In this document: in pieces, positions 18,197 through 26,848 of the stretch
How positions within the stretch are numbered: position 1 is the first letter of the stretch
Layout of the letters: each line of letters starts with the position of its first letter
NCBI GenBank assembly: GCA_945957365.1
Contig: CAMFKI010000008.1
Location: 1 to 64,000, forward strand
Length of the DNA stretch: 64,000 nucleotides
Direction: 5' to 3'
From: an uncultured Alphaproteobacteria bacterium
GTDB taxonomy: Bacteria; Pseudomonadota; Alphaproteobacteria; Rhizobiales; Aestuariivirgaceae
Program-made: the position numbers and the translations under genes
Notes under the pieces: model-generated
What the model was told of the DNA's origin: nothing
The model's input: only the letters and a program-made list of their open reading frames with translations
Database searches by the model: none

Positions 18197-18211
18197 GTAC
18201 AAATAGAGAAC
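18197..18211 (+). promoter_or_regulatory. LexA-type SOS box upstream of the ribonucleotide reductase
   Basis: GTACAAATAGAGAAC fits the alphaproteobacterial LexA consensus (GAAC-N7-GAAC) with one mismatch. Compared with the reverse complement of the perfect box at 20525-20539, it differs at only two of 15 bases, and the flanking AAA is shared. It begins one base after the plsC stop and lies 60 bases before the nrdJ ATG. Confidence 0.55.
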
Positions 18212-18270
18212 AAATCCTCGACTCCGCCGGACGGCAGGATTACACTCCAGATGAGACCGGAGGCTCTGCC

Positions 18271-20502
18271 ATGGATATGCCCAAGCATCCCGCCCTCGAC
18301 CCCATCGCCCGAGAAATCTGGGCGATGAAGTACCGCTTCAGCCCCGATGACGGTGGCGATGCCGAGACGGAAATGGAGGACAGCTGGCGCCGGGTCGCCC
18401 ATGCCGTGTCGGCGGCCGAGCGCCCGGGCGACCGTCTGGTATGGGCGGACAGTTTCTACCGGATCCTCGAGGGCTATCGGTTCTTGCCCGCCGGCCGCAT
18501 TCTCGCCGGCGCCGGAACGCATCGCAACGTCACCCTGTTCAACTGCTTCGTCATGGGCCGCATCCCGGATTCGCTCGACGGAATCTTCACCCAGCTGAAA
18601 GAAGCGGCGCTGACCATGCAGCAGGGTGGCGGCATCGGACACGACTTCTCCACCCTGCGCCCCCGCGGCGCCGCCGTGAAGGGCGTCGGGGCCGATGCAT
18701 CCGGCCCCATCAGCTTCATGGAAGTGTGGGATGCCATGTGCAAGACCATCATGTCCGCCGGAACCCGGCGGGGCGCCATGATGGGCACAATGCGCTGCGA
18801 TCACCCAGACATCGAGGCCTTCGTCGCGGCCAAGCAGCAGGCCGGACGGCTGCGCAACTTCAATCTCTCGGTGCTGGTGACGGATGCCTTCATGGCCGCC
18901 GTGAAGGCCCGTGCCGAATGGCCTCTCGTCTTCGACGGCCGGACCTTCGCAAGCATTCCAGCGGTGCGCCTGTGGGACCAGATCATGCGCGCCACCTATG
19001 AGTCGGCTGAACCCGGTGTAATTTTCATCGACCGCATCAACGCCGAAAACAATCTCTCCTATTGCGAGACGATCGGCGCCACCAACCCGTGCGGCGAGCA
19101 GCCCCTGCCACCCTATGGCGCCTGCCTTCTCGGTTCCCTCAATCTCACGCGCTTCGTGGTGAATGCCTTCGGGGAACAGGCTCGCGTCGATGACGGCGCA
19201 CTCCGGCAGACTGCTGCCACGGCCGTGCGCTTCATGGACAATGTGATCGATATCTCCAACTACCCGCTGCCACAGCAGCGTGCCGAGGCGCTGGCGAAGC
19301 GACGCATCGGCCTCGGCATCACCGGGCTTGCCGATGCCCTGGCGATGTGCGGACTGCGCTACGGCACTCCGCAGGCGGCGGAGGCAGCCGGGCAATGGAT
19401 GGCGGCTATCGAAGACGCGGCATACCGGTCGAGTATTGCACTGGCGGAGGAGCGGGGGCCCTTCCCGCTGTTCGATGCAAGCCGCTTTGGCGCCTCGGGT
19501 CACGCCGCGCGGCTGCCAACGCACCTGCGCAGCGATATCATGGCCCGCGGCCTGAGGAATGGCCTGCTCACGTCGATCGCACCGACAGGAACGATCTCGC
19601 TCATCGCCGGCAATGTGTCGAGCGGGATCGAGCCGATATTCAGTATCCGTTACGAGCGCAAGGTGCTGCAGCCGGACGGCAGCCACCGGATCGGCACGGT
19701 TGCCGACTATGCCGCGTCGCTTTACTGGGAGATGCAAGGTGCCGATGCGCCGCTTCCGCCCGCCTTCGTGACGGCCGACCAGCTCATTCCTGCCGATCAC
19801 CTCTTGATGCAGGCGGCGGTGCAGAAGCATGTCGACAGTTCGATTTCCAAGACCATCAACATTCCCGAGGACTTCCCCTTCGAAGAGTTCAAGGGGGTCT
19901 ACGAGGAGGCCTACGACCTCGGCCTCAAGGGCTGCACCACCTATCGTCCCAATCCGGTGACGGGGTCGGTGCTGTCGGGAATGTCAGCCGCAACATCCGC
20001 TTTGGCAACCGATGAGCGTCGGCCGCGTGACCGCGAGGAGGCGCTGCCCGGCATGACCTACAAGCTGCGCTGGCCGGAGACCGATCACGCGATCTACATC
20101 ACGCTCAACGATGTGGTCGAAGACGGCATCCGCCGGCCCTTCGAAATCTTCATCAACTCCAAGAACATGGAGCATTACGCCTGGACGGTGGCGTTGACCC
20201 GCATGATCTCGGCGGTGTTCCGGCGCGGCGGCGACGTGACGTTCGTGGTCGAAGAATTGAAGGCGGTGTTCGATCCGCGGGGCGGACAATGGATGAGCGG
20301 AAGATACGTGCCAAGCCTGCTCGCAGCCATTGGCGGCGTGATCGAGCGCCACATGATCGCGATTGGCTTTCTCGATGCCGGGCGCGAAGCCTCGGCAGCG
20401 CAGCGCAGCCAGCTATCCTGCCCGCGCTGCGGCAACCAGACGCTTCTCTTTCAGGAAGGCTGCGCCACTTGCCTGACCTGTGGCTACTCGAAATGCAGCT
20501 GA
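18271..20502 (+). CDS. nrdJ: Adenosylcobalamin-dependent (class II) ribonucleotide reductase
   Basis: Class II enzymes make deoxyribonucleotides with adenosylcobalamin in place of an oxygen-dependent radical subunit. The 743-residue product has the barrel features NCFVMGRIPDSLDGIF (Cys92), QGGGIGHDFSTLRPRG, NPCGEQPLPPYGACLLGSLN (Cys274), and IAPTGTISLIAGN. A TSCPD domain follows (about residues 590-710). The C-terminal tail with CPRCG, CATC and CGYSKC carries the redox cysteines. It is much shorter than the roughly 1200-residue NrdJ also found in rhizobia. ATG 18271 has a GGAGG eight bases upstream; the open frame extends back into plsC. No radical-subunit gene follows, as expected for class II. 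Confidence 0.92.
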   Translation: MDMPKHPALDPIAREIWAMKYRFSPDDGGDAETEMEDSWRRVAHAVSAAERPGDRLVWADSFYRILEGYRFLPAGRILAGAGTHRNVTLFNCFVMGRIPDSLDGIFTQLKEAALTMQQGGGIGHDFSTLRPRGAAVKGVGADASGPISFMEVWDAMCKTIMSAGTRRGAMMGTMRCDHPDIEAFVAAKQQAGRLRNFNLSVLVTDAFMAAVKARAEWPLVFDGRTFASIPAVRLWDQIMRATYESAEPGVIFIDRINAENNLSYCETIGATNPCGEQPLPPYGACLLGSLNLTRFVVNAFGEQARVDDGALRQTAATAVRFMDNVIDISNYPLPQQRAEALAKRRIGLGITGLADALAMCGLRYGTPQAAEAAGQWMAAIEDAAYRSSIALAEERGPFPLFDASRFGASGHAARLPTHLRSDIMARGLRNGLLTSIAPTGTISLIAGNVSSGIEPIFSIRYERKVLQPDGSHRIGTVADYAASLYWEMQGADAPLPPAFVTADQLIPADHLLMQAAVQKHVDSSISKTINIPEDFPFEEFKGVYEEAYDLGLKGCTTYRPNPVTGSVLSGMSAATSALATDERRPRDREEALPGMTYKLRWPETDHAIYITLNDVVEDGIRRPFEIFINSKNMEHYAWTVALTRMISAVFRRGGDVTFVVEELKAVFDPRGGQWMSGRYVPSLLAAIGGVIERHMIAIGFLDAGREASAAQRSQLSCPRCGNQTLLFQEGCATCLTCGYSKCS

Positions 20503-20506
20503 GGGC

Positions 20507-20534
20507 TTGACAGAAATCCTGTTTGTTCTATATT
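20507..20534 (+). promoter_or_regulatory. Sigma-70-type promoter of the small SOS-type gene
   Basis: A perfect -35 TTGACA lies at 20507-20512, with a TATATT -10 hexamer at 20529-20534 and 16 bases between. The -10 region is inside the LexA-type box. Transcription would begin about 20541, at or within a few bases of the ATG at 20542, so the message would be leaderless. Confidence 0.65.
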
Positions 20535-20539
20535 TGTTC
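20525..20539 (+). promoter_or_regulatory. LexA-type SOS box (perfect GTTC-N7-GTTC)
   Basis: GTTCTATATTTGTTC is an exact match to the direct-repeat LexA operator of alphaproteobacteria. It covers the -10 element of a strong-looking promoter, the position expected for repression by promoter occlusion. It resembles the box at 18197-18211 in both half-sites and spacer. Confidence 0.8.
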
Positions 20540-20541
20540 TC

Positions 20542-20946
20542 ATGATGCAAGGCTACTCCCTCTCCGCTTCACTGCCCGAGGATTCTGGCCTCGGTGAACG
20601 CTTCTGGTACTGGCGCGGCGCTTCGGGCCAGTCCTATATCCACTCGATCTACGATCCGGGTTTGTGCCCACCCGTGGCGGGCGCCGTCTTCGTTCTGGTG
20701 CGCAAGGTCGCAGGGGTTCGTACGGCACTCTCCATCGGCCGTTTCGGGGCCGATGGCGTGAGGCCGCAAGAAGTCCTCTCGCCATCGGAGGGTGACGAAA
20801 TCCATGTCCATCTCCTGGCGCGCGAGGGTGAACCCGCCGAACGCGTCTTGCACGATCTTGCCGCAGCGCTCGGCGAATCCGCCCTTCCACGGGCGGAGCC
20901 GAGGGCGTGGCGCAAACCTGTTCAGCTCGAGCTGCTTGCAGCCTGA
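20542..20946 (+). CDS. Small unknown protein under a LexA-type operator
   Basis: The 134-residue cytoplasmic product contains GERFWYWRGASGQSYIHSIY, a hydrophobic strand (AVFVLVRKVAG), RTALSIGRFG and DEIHVHLLAREGEPAERVLH. I do not recognise the family, and there is no signal peptide or membrane helix. Starts at 20542 and 20545 are both possible; no ribosome-binding site is visible, consistent with leaderless translation. It follows nrdJ by 39 bases but has its own promoter and SOS box. A role in the DNA-damage response is inferred from the operator. It overlaps the convergent ChaC-like gene by 25 bases. Confidence 0.75.
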   Translation: MMQGYSLSASLPEDSGLGERFWYWRGASGQSYIHSIYDPGLCPPVAGAVFVLVRKVAGVRTALSIGRFGADGVRPQEVLSPSEGDEIHVHLLAREGEPAERVLHDLAAALGESALPRAEPRAWRKPVQLELLAA

Positions 20947-21464
20947 CGCGATAGACGCTCGGTGAGCTGCTCGAGGCGTGGATCACGGATGTTCATGGCC
21001 CTCAGGTGCTCCACGGTGTTCATGACATATTCGGTGCAATGCCCTGAAACGCCGATGCCCGCGAGCACGTGACGCTCCAGGGCATCATCATCGAGAACGC
21101 CGGCATACTGGCGGTGCGCCCGGTCGACGACATAAGTCACTGCCACGGCTTTCTGGCCCGATTCGAGAAGCGAGATGGTCGTTCGTCGCTCGAGATAGAC
21201 GGATGTGACCTGTTCGCGCGCTCTCAGATAGGCAATCGTTGCCTCCCAGTCGTCCGGCGCGATCGCGAAGGCCATGCCGTGGCAGGAGCCGCCGCGGTCG
21301 AGGCCCAGCACGAGACCCGGCTGTTCGGGCGTTCCGCGATGCACATAGGAGTAGACGCAGAGGCTGCGATGATAGCCGTGGATGCGCGCCGGCTCGCTCC
21401 GCTCAAAGGCGAAGCCGGGGCGCCACATCAGCGAGCCATAGCCAAAGATCCAGAACTGCTTCAT
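20922..21464 (-). CDS. ChaC-like gamma-glutamylcyclotransferase
   Basis: ChaC enzymes split glutathione into 5-oxoproline and Cys-Gly. The 180-residue product begins with the family hallmark FGYGSLMWRPGF. It has GSCHGMAFAI in the middle and the likely catalytic Glu in RAREQVTSVYLERR, followed by a CTEYVMNTVEHLR helix typical of ChaC C-termini. It is divergent from the DUF2125 gene with 40 bases between. Confidence 0.88.
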   Translation of the reverse strand: MKQFWIFGYGSLMWRPGFAFERSEPARIHGYHRSLCVYSYVHRGTPEQPGLVLGLDRGGSCHGMAFAIAPDDWEATIAYLRAREQVTSVYLERRTTISLLESGQKAVAVTYVVDRAHRQYAGVLDDDALERHVLAGIGVSGHCTEYVMNTVEHLRAMNIRDPRLEQLTERLSRQAASSSS

Positions 21465-21504
21465 TCTGGCGTCCTGACTAACGCGAAAGCCGATCCGGGA
21501 TCAA

Positions 21505-22416
21505 ATGCCGAATGCCGCACCCCGCCCATGGAGGATGTTCCTGCCACTGGGCCTCGTCCTGATCCTTGCACTGCTGTGGTCGATCTACTGGTTCGTCGCC
21601 TCAGGCGTGGCGCAGGATCGCTTCAGCAAGGAGCGCACGGCTCTGGCCGCGCAGGGAATGACCCTCGCCTGCAGCGGAGAGAGCTGGGCCGGATATCCCT
21701 TCCATTTCGAGTTCACCTGCAATTCGCCAGTGCTGACCTATGGCAGCAGGGTTGAAGTCCGGTTTTCCAGGCTGCTGCTGGTAGCCCTCGCCTATGCCCC
21801 CTCGCAAGTGGCGGCGCTGATCGATGGGCCCACGTCCGTCACAGCCCCCGGTTTTGCACCGATGTCGATTGCTCACCAGCGTGCCCTCGCGGCGGTGACC
21901 TTTGGCGCCAACGGACAGTTTTCCATTTCTGCCGAACTTCCGGCAGCCTCCGTGCCGGGCCTGGGCGAAGCCGCGAAACTTCTGCTGTTCACCAAGCCTT
22001 CATCGGGCGGCGGAACGGACATTGCGATGCAAGGGACAGACATCACCTATCAACCACGTGACCGGCCGGCAATCCACATCGACGATGGTACGATGCAGGG
22101 GACGTTGCAGGCGGATCAGAGTTTCAAGCTCGACCGTTTCGAGCTTCACCAGGGGCAGCTCGCCTATTGGGGCTCAGGCACGCTGGCGCTCGACGCGCAG
22201 CACCGCCTTTCGGGACAGGTCGACACCGAAACGAATGACGCCAAGGCAATGCTGTCCATTGCCGGGCCACAACTCGGCCTGTCCGACAGCAAGCTCGCCA
22301 GCCTGCGTACCATGCTCGGACTTCTGGGCAACGATGCGAAGGCGCCCATCATCGCCAAGGATGGCGTATTGTTTCTGGGGCCGTTCCAGATCGCAGTGCT
22401 GAAGCCGCTCTATTGA
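21505..22416 (+). CDS. DUF2125 family membrane-anchored protein
   Basis: The 303-residue product has one N-terminal membrane helix (about residues 10-30) and a periplasmic domain containing CSGESWAGYPFHFEFTC, the hallmark of the DUF2125 family. A lipid- or envelope-related role is often suggested for such proteins, but I know of no proven function. Its final codons overlap the convergent tyrC gene by seven bases. Confidence 0.82.
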   Translation: MPNAAPRPWRMFLPLGLVLILALLWSIYWFVASGVAQDRFSKERTALAAQGMTLACSGESWAGYPFHFEFTCNSPVLTYGSRVEVRFSRLLLVALAYAPSQVAALIDGPTSVTAPGFAPMSIAHQRALAAVTFGANGQFSISAELPAASVPGLGEAAKLLLFTKPSSGGGTDIAMQGTDITYQPRDRPAIHIDDGTMQGTLQADQSFKLDRFELHQGQLAYWGSGTLALDAQHRLSGQVDTETNDAKAMLSIAGPQLGLSDSKLASLRTMLGLLGNDAKAPIIAKDGVLFLGPFQIAVLKPLY

Positions 22417-23333
22417 GGTTTCGGCGCACCGCGGCCGAAGTCGGGCGCTGCGGTATCCTGCCCCGCCGCGATGATGCTGCGGCGGATCTGCCGCGAACGG
22501 GTGAATACGTCGAACAGTGTGTCACCGTCGCCCCATCTGATGGCGCGCTGCAGCGCCGACAGGTCCTCGGAGAAACGGCCCAGCATTTCTAGCACGGCGT
22601 CCTTGTTGTTGAGGAACACGTCGCGCCACATGGTGGGATCGGACGCCGCGATGCGTGTGAAGTCGCGGAAACCGCCGGCCGAATACTTGATGACTTCGGA
22701 GGATGTCACCTCTTCCAGATCGGCAGCCGTCGAGACGATATTGTAGGCGATGAGATGCGGCAGATGGCTGGTGATGGCCAGAACCAGGTCATGATGCTCT
22801 GGCGTCATGACATCTACATTCGAGCCGCAGCAGCGCCAGAAATCCGCCAGACGCTCCACCGCCTTCGGATCGGAGTCCGGCAGCGGCGTGATGATGCACC
22901 AGCGATTGGTGAAGAGCTCGGCAAAGCCGGACTCGGGCCCGGACTGTTCGGTGCCGGCAATGGGATGGCCCGGAATGAAGTTCACGCCGGAGGGAACATG
23001 GGGCAGCACGTCTTTCACCACGGCAGCCTTGACGGAACCCACATCTGTCAGGATCGCACCTGGCTTGAGGGCAGGAGCGATTTCCTGCGCGAGAGCGCCA
23101 TAGGTGCCGACCGGTGAGCAGAGGATGACGAGATCGGCATCCTTTACCGCCTCGGCGGCGGTTGGGAGAATGCGGTCCACCAGACCGATTTCCAAAGCCT
23201 TGGCGCGGGTGGCCTCGCTGCGGGCATAGCCGGTGATCTCGCCGGTGAGCTTCTGCTGACGCATGGCCCGCGCCAGGGAAGAGCCGATAAGGCCGATGCC
23301 GAGCAGGGCGACGCGGTTGAAGGGGGGTGTCAT
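22410..23333 (-). CDS. tyrC: Prephenate/arogenate dehydrogenase
   Basis: The enzyme oxidatively decarboxylates prephenate or arogenate in tyrosine biosynthesis. The 307-residue product starts with a Rossmann fold ([17 protein letters not shown]), has [12 protein letters not shown] in the next strand, and the substrate region [12 protein letters not shown] with catalytic His. The C-terminal half is helical, as in TyrA proteins; no fused chorismate mutase is present. It overlaps hisC by four bases. Confidence 0.93.
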   Translation of the reverse strand: MTPPFNRVALLGIGLIGSSLARAMRQQKLTGEITGYARSEATRAKALEIGLVDRILPTAAEAVKDADLVILCSPVGTYGALAQEIAPALKPGAILTDVGSVKAAVVKDVLPHVPSGVNFIPGHPIAGTEQSGPESGFAELFTNRWCIITPLPDSDPKAVERLADFWRCCGSNVDVMTPEHHDLVLAITSHLPHLIAYNIVSTAADLEEVTSSEVIKYSAGGFRDFTRIAASDPTMWRDVFLNNKDAVLEMLGRFSEDLSALQRAIRWGDGDTLFDVFTRSRQIRRSIIAAGQDTAAPDFGRGAPKPQ

Positions 23334-24421
23334 GACAGAAACGTCTTAAGGCAAGCCACGAGGCCGCGGTTCGCCTCCTCGCTGCCGATGGTGATGCGCA
23401 GGGCATTGGGCAAACCATAGGCATCCATGCGCCGCACCACAAAACCGTACTCGAGCAGGAAGGCATCGGCGGCATGGGCATTGTGCGCCGCGCGTGCCGG
23501 GAAATGTGTCAGGACAAAATTCCCGACACTTGGCGTGACCTCGAGACCGAGGGTCGTGAGTTGCCCTGCCACCCAGGGCAGCCACTGCTCGTTGTGGGCC
23601 ACGGCGCGCTCGACGAACTCCGTGTCGGCAATCGCGGCAATCCCCGCCGCAATCGCGGGGGCGCTGATGTTGAAGGGTCCCCGCACCCGGTTCAGGACGT
23701 CTGCCACATGGGCCGGGCAATAGGCCCAGCCCAGGCGCAGCGCCGCAAGGCCGAAGATCTTGGAGTAGGTGCGGGTCATCACGACGTTGTCCGAGGTCGC
23801 GACCAGTTCAATTCCCGCTTCGTAGTCGTTGCGCCGCACGTACTCGGCATAGGCCGCGTCGAGAACGAGAAGAACGTGGGCGGGAAGTCCCGCATGCAGG
23901 CGCTTCACCTCGCTGAACGGAAGGTAGCGTCCGGTCGGATTGTTGGGGTTGGCGAGAAACACGATTTTCGTCTTGGCCGTCACCAGGCCGAGAATCGCAT
24001 CGACATCCGCCAGGTAGTCCTTCTCCGGCGCCACGACGGCAGTTGCGCCATTGGACTGGATGGCGATCGGGTAGACGAGAAAGCCATACTGGCTGTAGAT
24101 CGCCTCGTCGCCCGGCCCCAGATAGGCGTGCGCAATGAGTTGCAGCAATTCGTCAGACCCCGCGCCGCAGACGATGTTTTCCGACTTGAGGCCGAAGCGG
24201 GACGCAATGGCGCCGCGCAGCAGCGTCGCCGAACCGTCGGGATAGAGTTCAAGCGCATGGGCTGCCGCCTGGTAGGCTTCAATGGCCTTCTGGCTCGCCC
24301 CGATGGGCGACTCGTTTGAGGACAGCTTGTGAACCTTTGCGCCCTTGGCCGTGCTCTTGCCCGGCACATAGGCCGCGATGTCGAGAATGCCGGATTTGGG
24401 CTGCGGACGTGAAACGGTCAT
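23330..24421 (-). CDS. hisC: Histidinol-phosphate / aromatic aminotransferase (HisC type)
   Basis: This PLP-dependent class I/II aminotransferase (363 residues) has the HisC pattern: [12 protein letters not shown] at the substrate entry, [32 protein letters not shown] and the Schiff-base Lys in [15 protein letters not shown]. In this position between chorismate mutase and tyrC, rhizobial HisC proteins may also serve aromatic amino acids. Four-base overlaps on both sides indicate one operon. Confidence 0.92.
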   Translation of the reverse strand: MTVSRPQPKSGILDIAAYVPGKSTAKGAKVHKLSSNESPIGASQKAIEAYQAAAHALELYPDGSATLLRGAIASRFGLKSENIVCGAGSDELLQLIAHAYLGPGDEAIYSQYGFLVYPIAIQSNGATAVVAPEKDYLADVDAILGLVTAKTKIVFLANPNNPTGRYLPFSEVKRLHAGLPAHVLLVLDAAYAEYVRRNDYEAGIELVATSDNVVMTRTYSKIFGLAALRLGWAYCPAHVADVLNRVRGPFNISAPAIAAGIAAIADTEFVERAVAHNEQWLPWVAGQLTTLGLEVTPSVGNFVLTHFPARAAHNAHAADAFLLEYGFVVRRMDAYGLPNALRITIGSEEANRGLVACLKTFLS

Positions 24422-25185
24422 GGCGATACCTTGATGGGCCGGGGATAGCGGCCCGCGATACGGGCGCGCGGATGGGCGATGAGGGCGCTGTCATCGACAA
24501 AGCCGGGAAGTGCCGCCAGCGTCGCGGTGCCGCTGCGGGCCTGCCACAGGGCCTGTGAAACATGGCCTGCTCCACCGGGAAGAAGCAGGAGTGATTCATC
24601 GTCCCCACTGGGTTGCGGCGTGACGTGGCCGAGAACGAGAAGCTGGGGTTGGCCACCGCCGCCGGCGAGAACCGGCAGGGTCCCGATGACTTCGGCATCG
24701 CCTGCCTCGCCGTCCAGGAATCCGGCCGCCCAGTCGGAACTGGGGGCAATCAGCGCCAGATCGCCGCGGTGTGCGCCCAAAGTTCCGAGCACCCTCGCGG
24801 GGCCACTGTGAAGCTCGACCTTCATGCCGCAGAAATGCTGCGCCACCAGCAACCGGGTCGCCAGGTCATGCCCAAGCGTTGCATCCATGTGCAAGGTGAC
24901 CGGCGCCTGAGACTGGATCGAGGCGGAGAGGATCACCCGCCAAAGACGCACCAGAAGTTCGGGGTTCACCGCCGGACCGGCTTCGCCGAGAAGGCGCTGC
25001 ATCATCGCGGCCTCGCGCGCCGGGCGGAACGGCGAGGATGCGATGGAGCCGTCATGCGCCTTTGTCAGTTTCACCTTTTCCGTGGCCGCAAAGCGCTGCA
25101 ACAGCAGATGCAGGATCTGGTCGTCGATGGTGTCGATCTCGCGCCGGATGGCATCGAGGGTCAGGTCAGGGCTGGCGGCAGTCAT
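24418..25185 (-). CDS. Chorismate mutase with a long C-terminal domain
   Basis: The first 90 residues are an AroQ-type all-helical chorismate mutase ([20 protein letters not shown], then [10 protein letters not shown]), which converts chorismate to prephenate. The remaining 165 residues look like an alpha/beta ligand-binding fold ([20 protein letters not shown] and later strands). The domain resembles prephenate dehydratase in place and size, but the catalytic TRF motif and an ACT domain are absent. First gene of the chorismate mutase-hisC-tyrC operon. Confidence 0.85.
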   Translation of the reverse strand: MTAASPDLTLDAIRREIDTIDDQILHLLLQRFAATEKVKLTKAHDGSIASSPFRPAREAAMMQRLLGEAGPAVNPELLVRLWRVILSASIQSQAPVTLHMDATLGHDLATRLLVAQHFCGMKVELHSGPARVLGTLGAHRGDLALIAPSSDWAAGFLDGEAGDAEVIGTLPVLAGGGGQPQLLVLGHVTPQPSGDDESLLLLPGGAGHVSQALWQARSGTATLAALPGFVDDSALIAHPRARIAGRYPRPIKVSP

Positions 25186-25270
25186 TGGTCGGCGGGCTCG
25201 CTGGTGTCAGGCGGAGGAGGCCGCCGGGCGCGCTATTCATAGGCACAGCGCCAGAAAATGCAATCCTGAC

Positions 25271-26011
25271 CTAGGGATGCCGCCATGCACCCTTGGCCGG
25301 CACGGGCGCCAGCGAGGGCCTGGCGCGGGCCGGCAGGCGGCGGATGCGCTTGCCCTGAGCGACCGCATAGACCTGCTTCGTGGCCTCGACGATGATGGCG
25401 CCCGACAGCGCCGGCATCAGCCGGGATCCCAGTTCTTCGATGACCGGCGCCGCCGACAGGATCGCTCCCCGGGTCGAGGGCGGAAAATACAGGGCATATG
25501 ACCAGGAGACGACCGAGAATTGGCTTTCCTTCAGCAGGGCCGAAAGCTGGGGCCGCGAGAAGGGTTGACCATGCCCCAGCGGCGACGTGTCGAAGCGGGC
25601 CCAGACGCCGCGGCGGTTCGGCACGACCAGGAACAGCCGGCCTTGCGGCGCCAGCACCCGCCAGATTTCGCGCAGCATTTCCTGCGGCGCATCCGTCAGT
25701 TCAAGCCCGTGGACGACCAGCGCCACGTCCACCACGCTTTCGAGCAATGGCAGGTCACATTCATCCACCAGTGCAGATTGCACGGCGCCATCCTCGGGCC
25801 AGCGGAACACGCCCTGGCGCGCCAGCATGAAGGCGAGTTGCGCCTCCGGCTTGACGATGCAGTCAGCGAGGTAGGGCATTGCATAGCCGAGGGCCATGAC
25901 CCGCGCGCCCGACAGACCGGCGAGCCGCGGCTTCAGCCGGCCCGCCAGCGAACGCCGGGTGGCCAAGCCGAGCCGGCTGCCGTAGAACTCCCTCAGATCG
26001 ACGATATCCAT
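25271..26011 (-). CDS. SAM-dependent methyltransferase (class I fold)
   Basis: The 246-residue product has a degenerate class I methyltransferase fold: VMALGYAMPYLADCI replaces the usual glycine-rich loop. VDVALVVHGLELTDAPQEML and LREIWRVLAPQGRLFLVVPN follow, as in methyltransferase type 11 proteins. The substrate is unknown. It is divergent from gloB across 63 bases, a pairing I recall from other Rhizobiales, where a link to methylglyoxal chemistry is not proven. Confidence 0.8.
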   Translation of the reverse strand: MDIVDLREFYGSRLGLATRRSLAGRLKPRLAGLSGARVMALGYAMPYLADCIVKPEAQLAFMLARQGVFRWPEDGAVQSALVDECDLPLLESVVDVALVVHGLELTDAPQEMLREIWRVLAPQGRLFLVVPNRRGVWARFDTSPLGHGQPFSRPQLSALLKESQFSVVSWSYALYFPPSTRGAILSAAPVIEELGSRLMPALSGAIIVEATKQVYAVAQGKRIRRLPARARPSLAPVPAKGAWRHP

Positions 26012-26074
26012 CGCTACCCAGCCTAGCCCGCGACGGTAAACAGATCATCCGGCACGACAGCATCGGAAACAACC

Positions 26075-26848
26075 ATGACCGACCTCGCCTTTCATCAGTT
26101 CATCTGCCGCTCGGACAATTATGGCCTTCTGCTGCACGACCACAAGAGCGGGGCCACCGCCGCTATCGATGCGCCCGATGCGGCCGCGATCGAACGCCAG
26201 CTCGACGCCATGGGCTGGGAACTGACCCACATCTTCACCACCCATCATCACGGTGACCATGTCGAAGGAAACCTCGCCCTGCAGAAGCGCTATGGCTGCA
26301 GCATCACCGGGCCCCGCGCCGAGGCGGCGAAGATTCCCGGCATAAACCGCGAGGTGACCGGAGGCGACAACTTCACCTGGGAGGGGCGTGAGGTACGGGT
26401 TCTGGACTGCCCCGGTCACACGCTTGGCCACATTGCCTACCACATGCCCACAGAACGGGCCGTCTTTGCCGGCGACACCTTGTTCTCGCTTGGCTGCGGC
26501 CGCGTCTTCGAGGGCACGATGGCGCAGATGTTTCACTCGGTAAGCCAATTCGCCGCACTGCCACCTGACACGAAGCTCTATTGCGGACATGAGTACACCC
26601 AGTCCAATGCGCGCTTCGCCCTCTCGGTCGAACCCGGCAATCAGGTACTGGTCGCGCGTGCGGCCGAGGTCGACCGGCTGCGCGCCAGGAATCTGATGAC
26701 CTGTCCCGTGACCATCGCCGCGGAGCTGGCGGCCAATCCCTTCCTGCGTCTGTGGAGCATGGAAATCCGGAGCAATCTGGGACTGGAATCGGCCAGCGAT
26801 CTCGAAGTCTTCACCGAACTGCGCGAGCGCAAGAACAGCTTCAGATAA
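26075..26848 (+). CDS. gloB: Hydroxyacylglutathione hydrolase (glyoxalase II)
   Basis: Glyoxalase II hydrolyses S-lactoylglutathione, the second step of methylglyoxal detoxification. The 257-residue metallo-beta-lactamase-fold protein carries the dinuclear site motif THHHGDHVEGN, a second His in CPGHTLGHIAY, Asp in VFAGDTLFSLGCGRVFEGT, and the C-terminal YCGHEYTQSN and NPFLR segments specific to GloB. The stop overlaps the end of the convergent transporter gene. Confidence 0.95.
   Translation: MTDLAFHQFICRSDNYGLLLHDHKSGATAAIDAPDAAAIERQLDAMGWELTHIFTTHHHGDHVEGNLALQKRYGCSITGPRAEAAKIPGINREVTGGDNFTWEGREVRVLDCPGHTLGHIAYHMPTERAVFAGDTLFSLGCGRVFEGTMAQMFHSVSQFAALPPDTKLYCGHEYTQSNARFALSVEPGNQVLVARAAEVDRLRARNLMTCPVTIAAELAANPFLRLWSMEIRSNLGLESASDLEVFTELRERKNSFR

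Noticed and set aside
18193..19830. 545-codon open frame on the minus strand
   Set aside because: It lies opposite the ribonucleotide reductase gene, which has clear catalytic motifs; the minus-strand product has low complexity.
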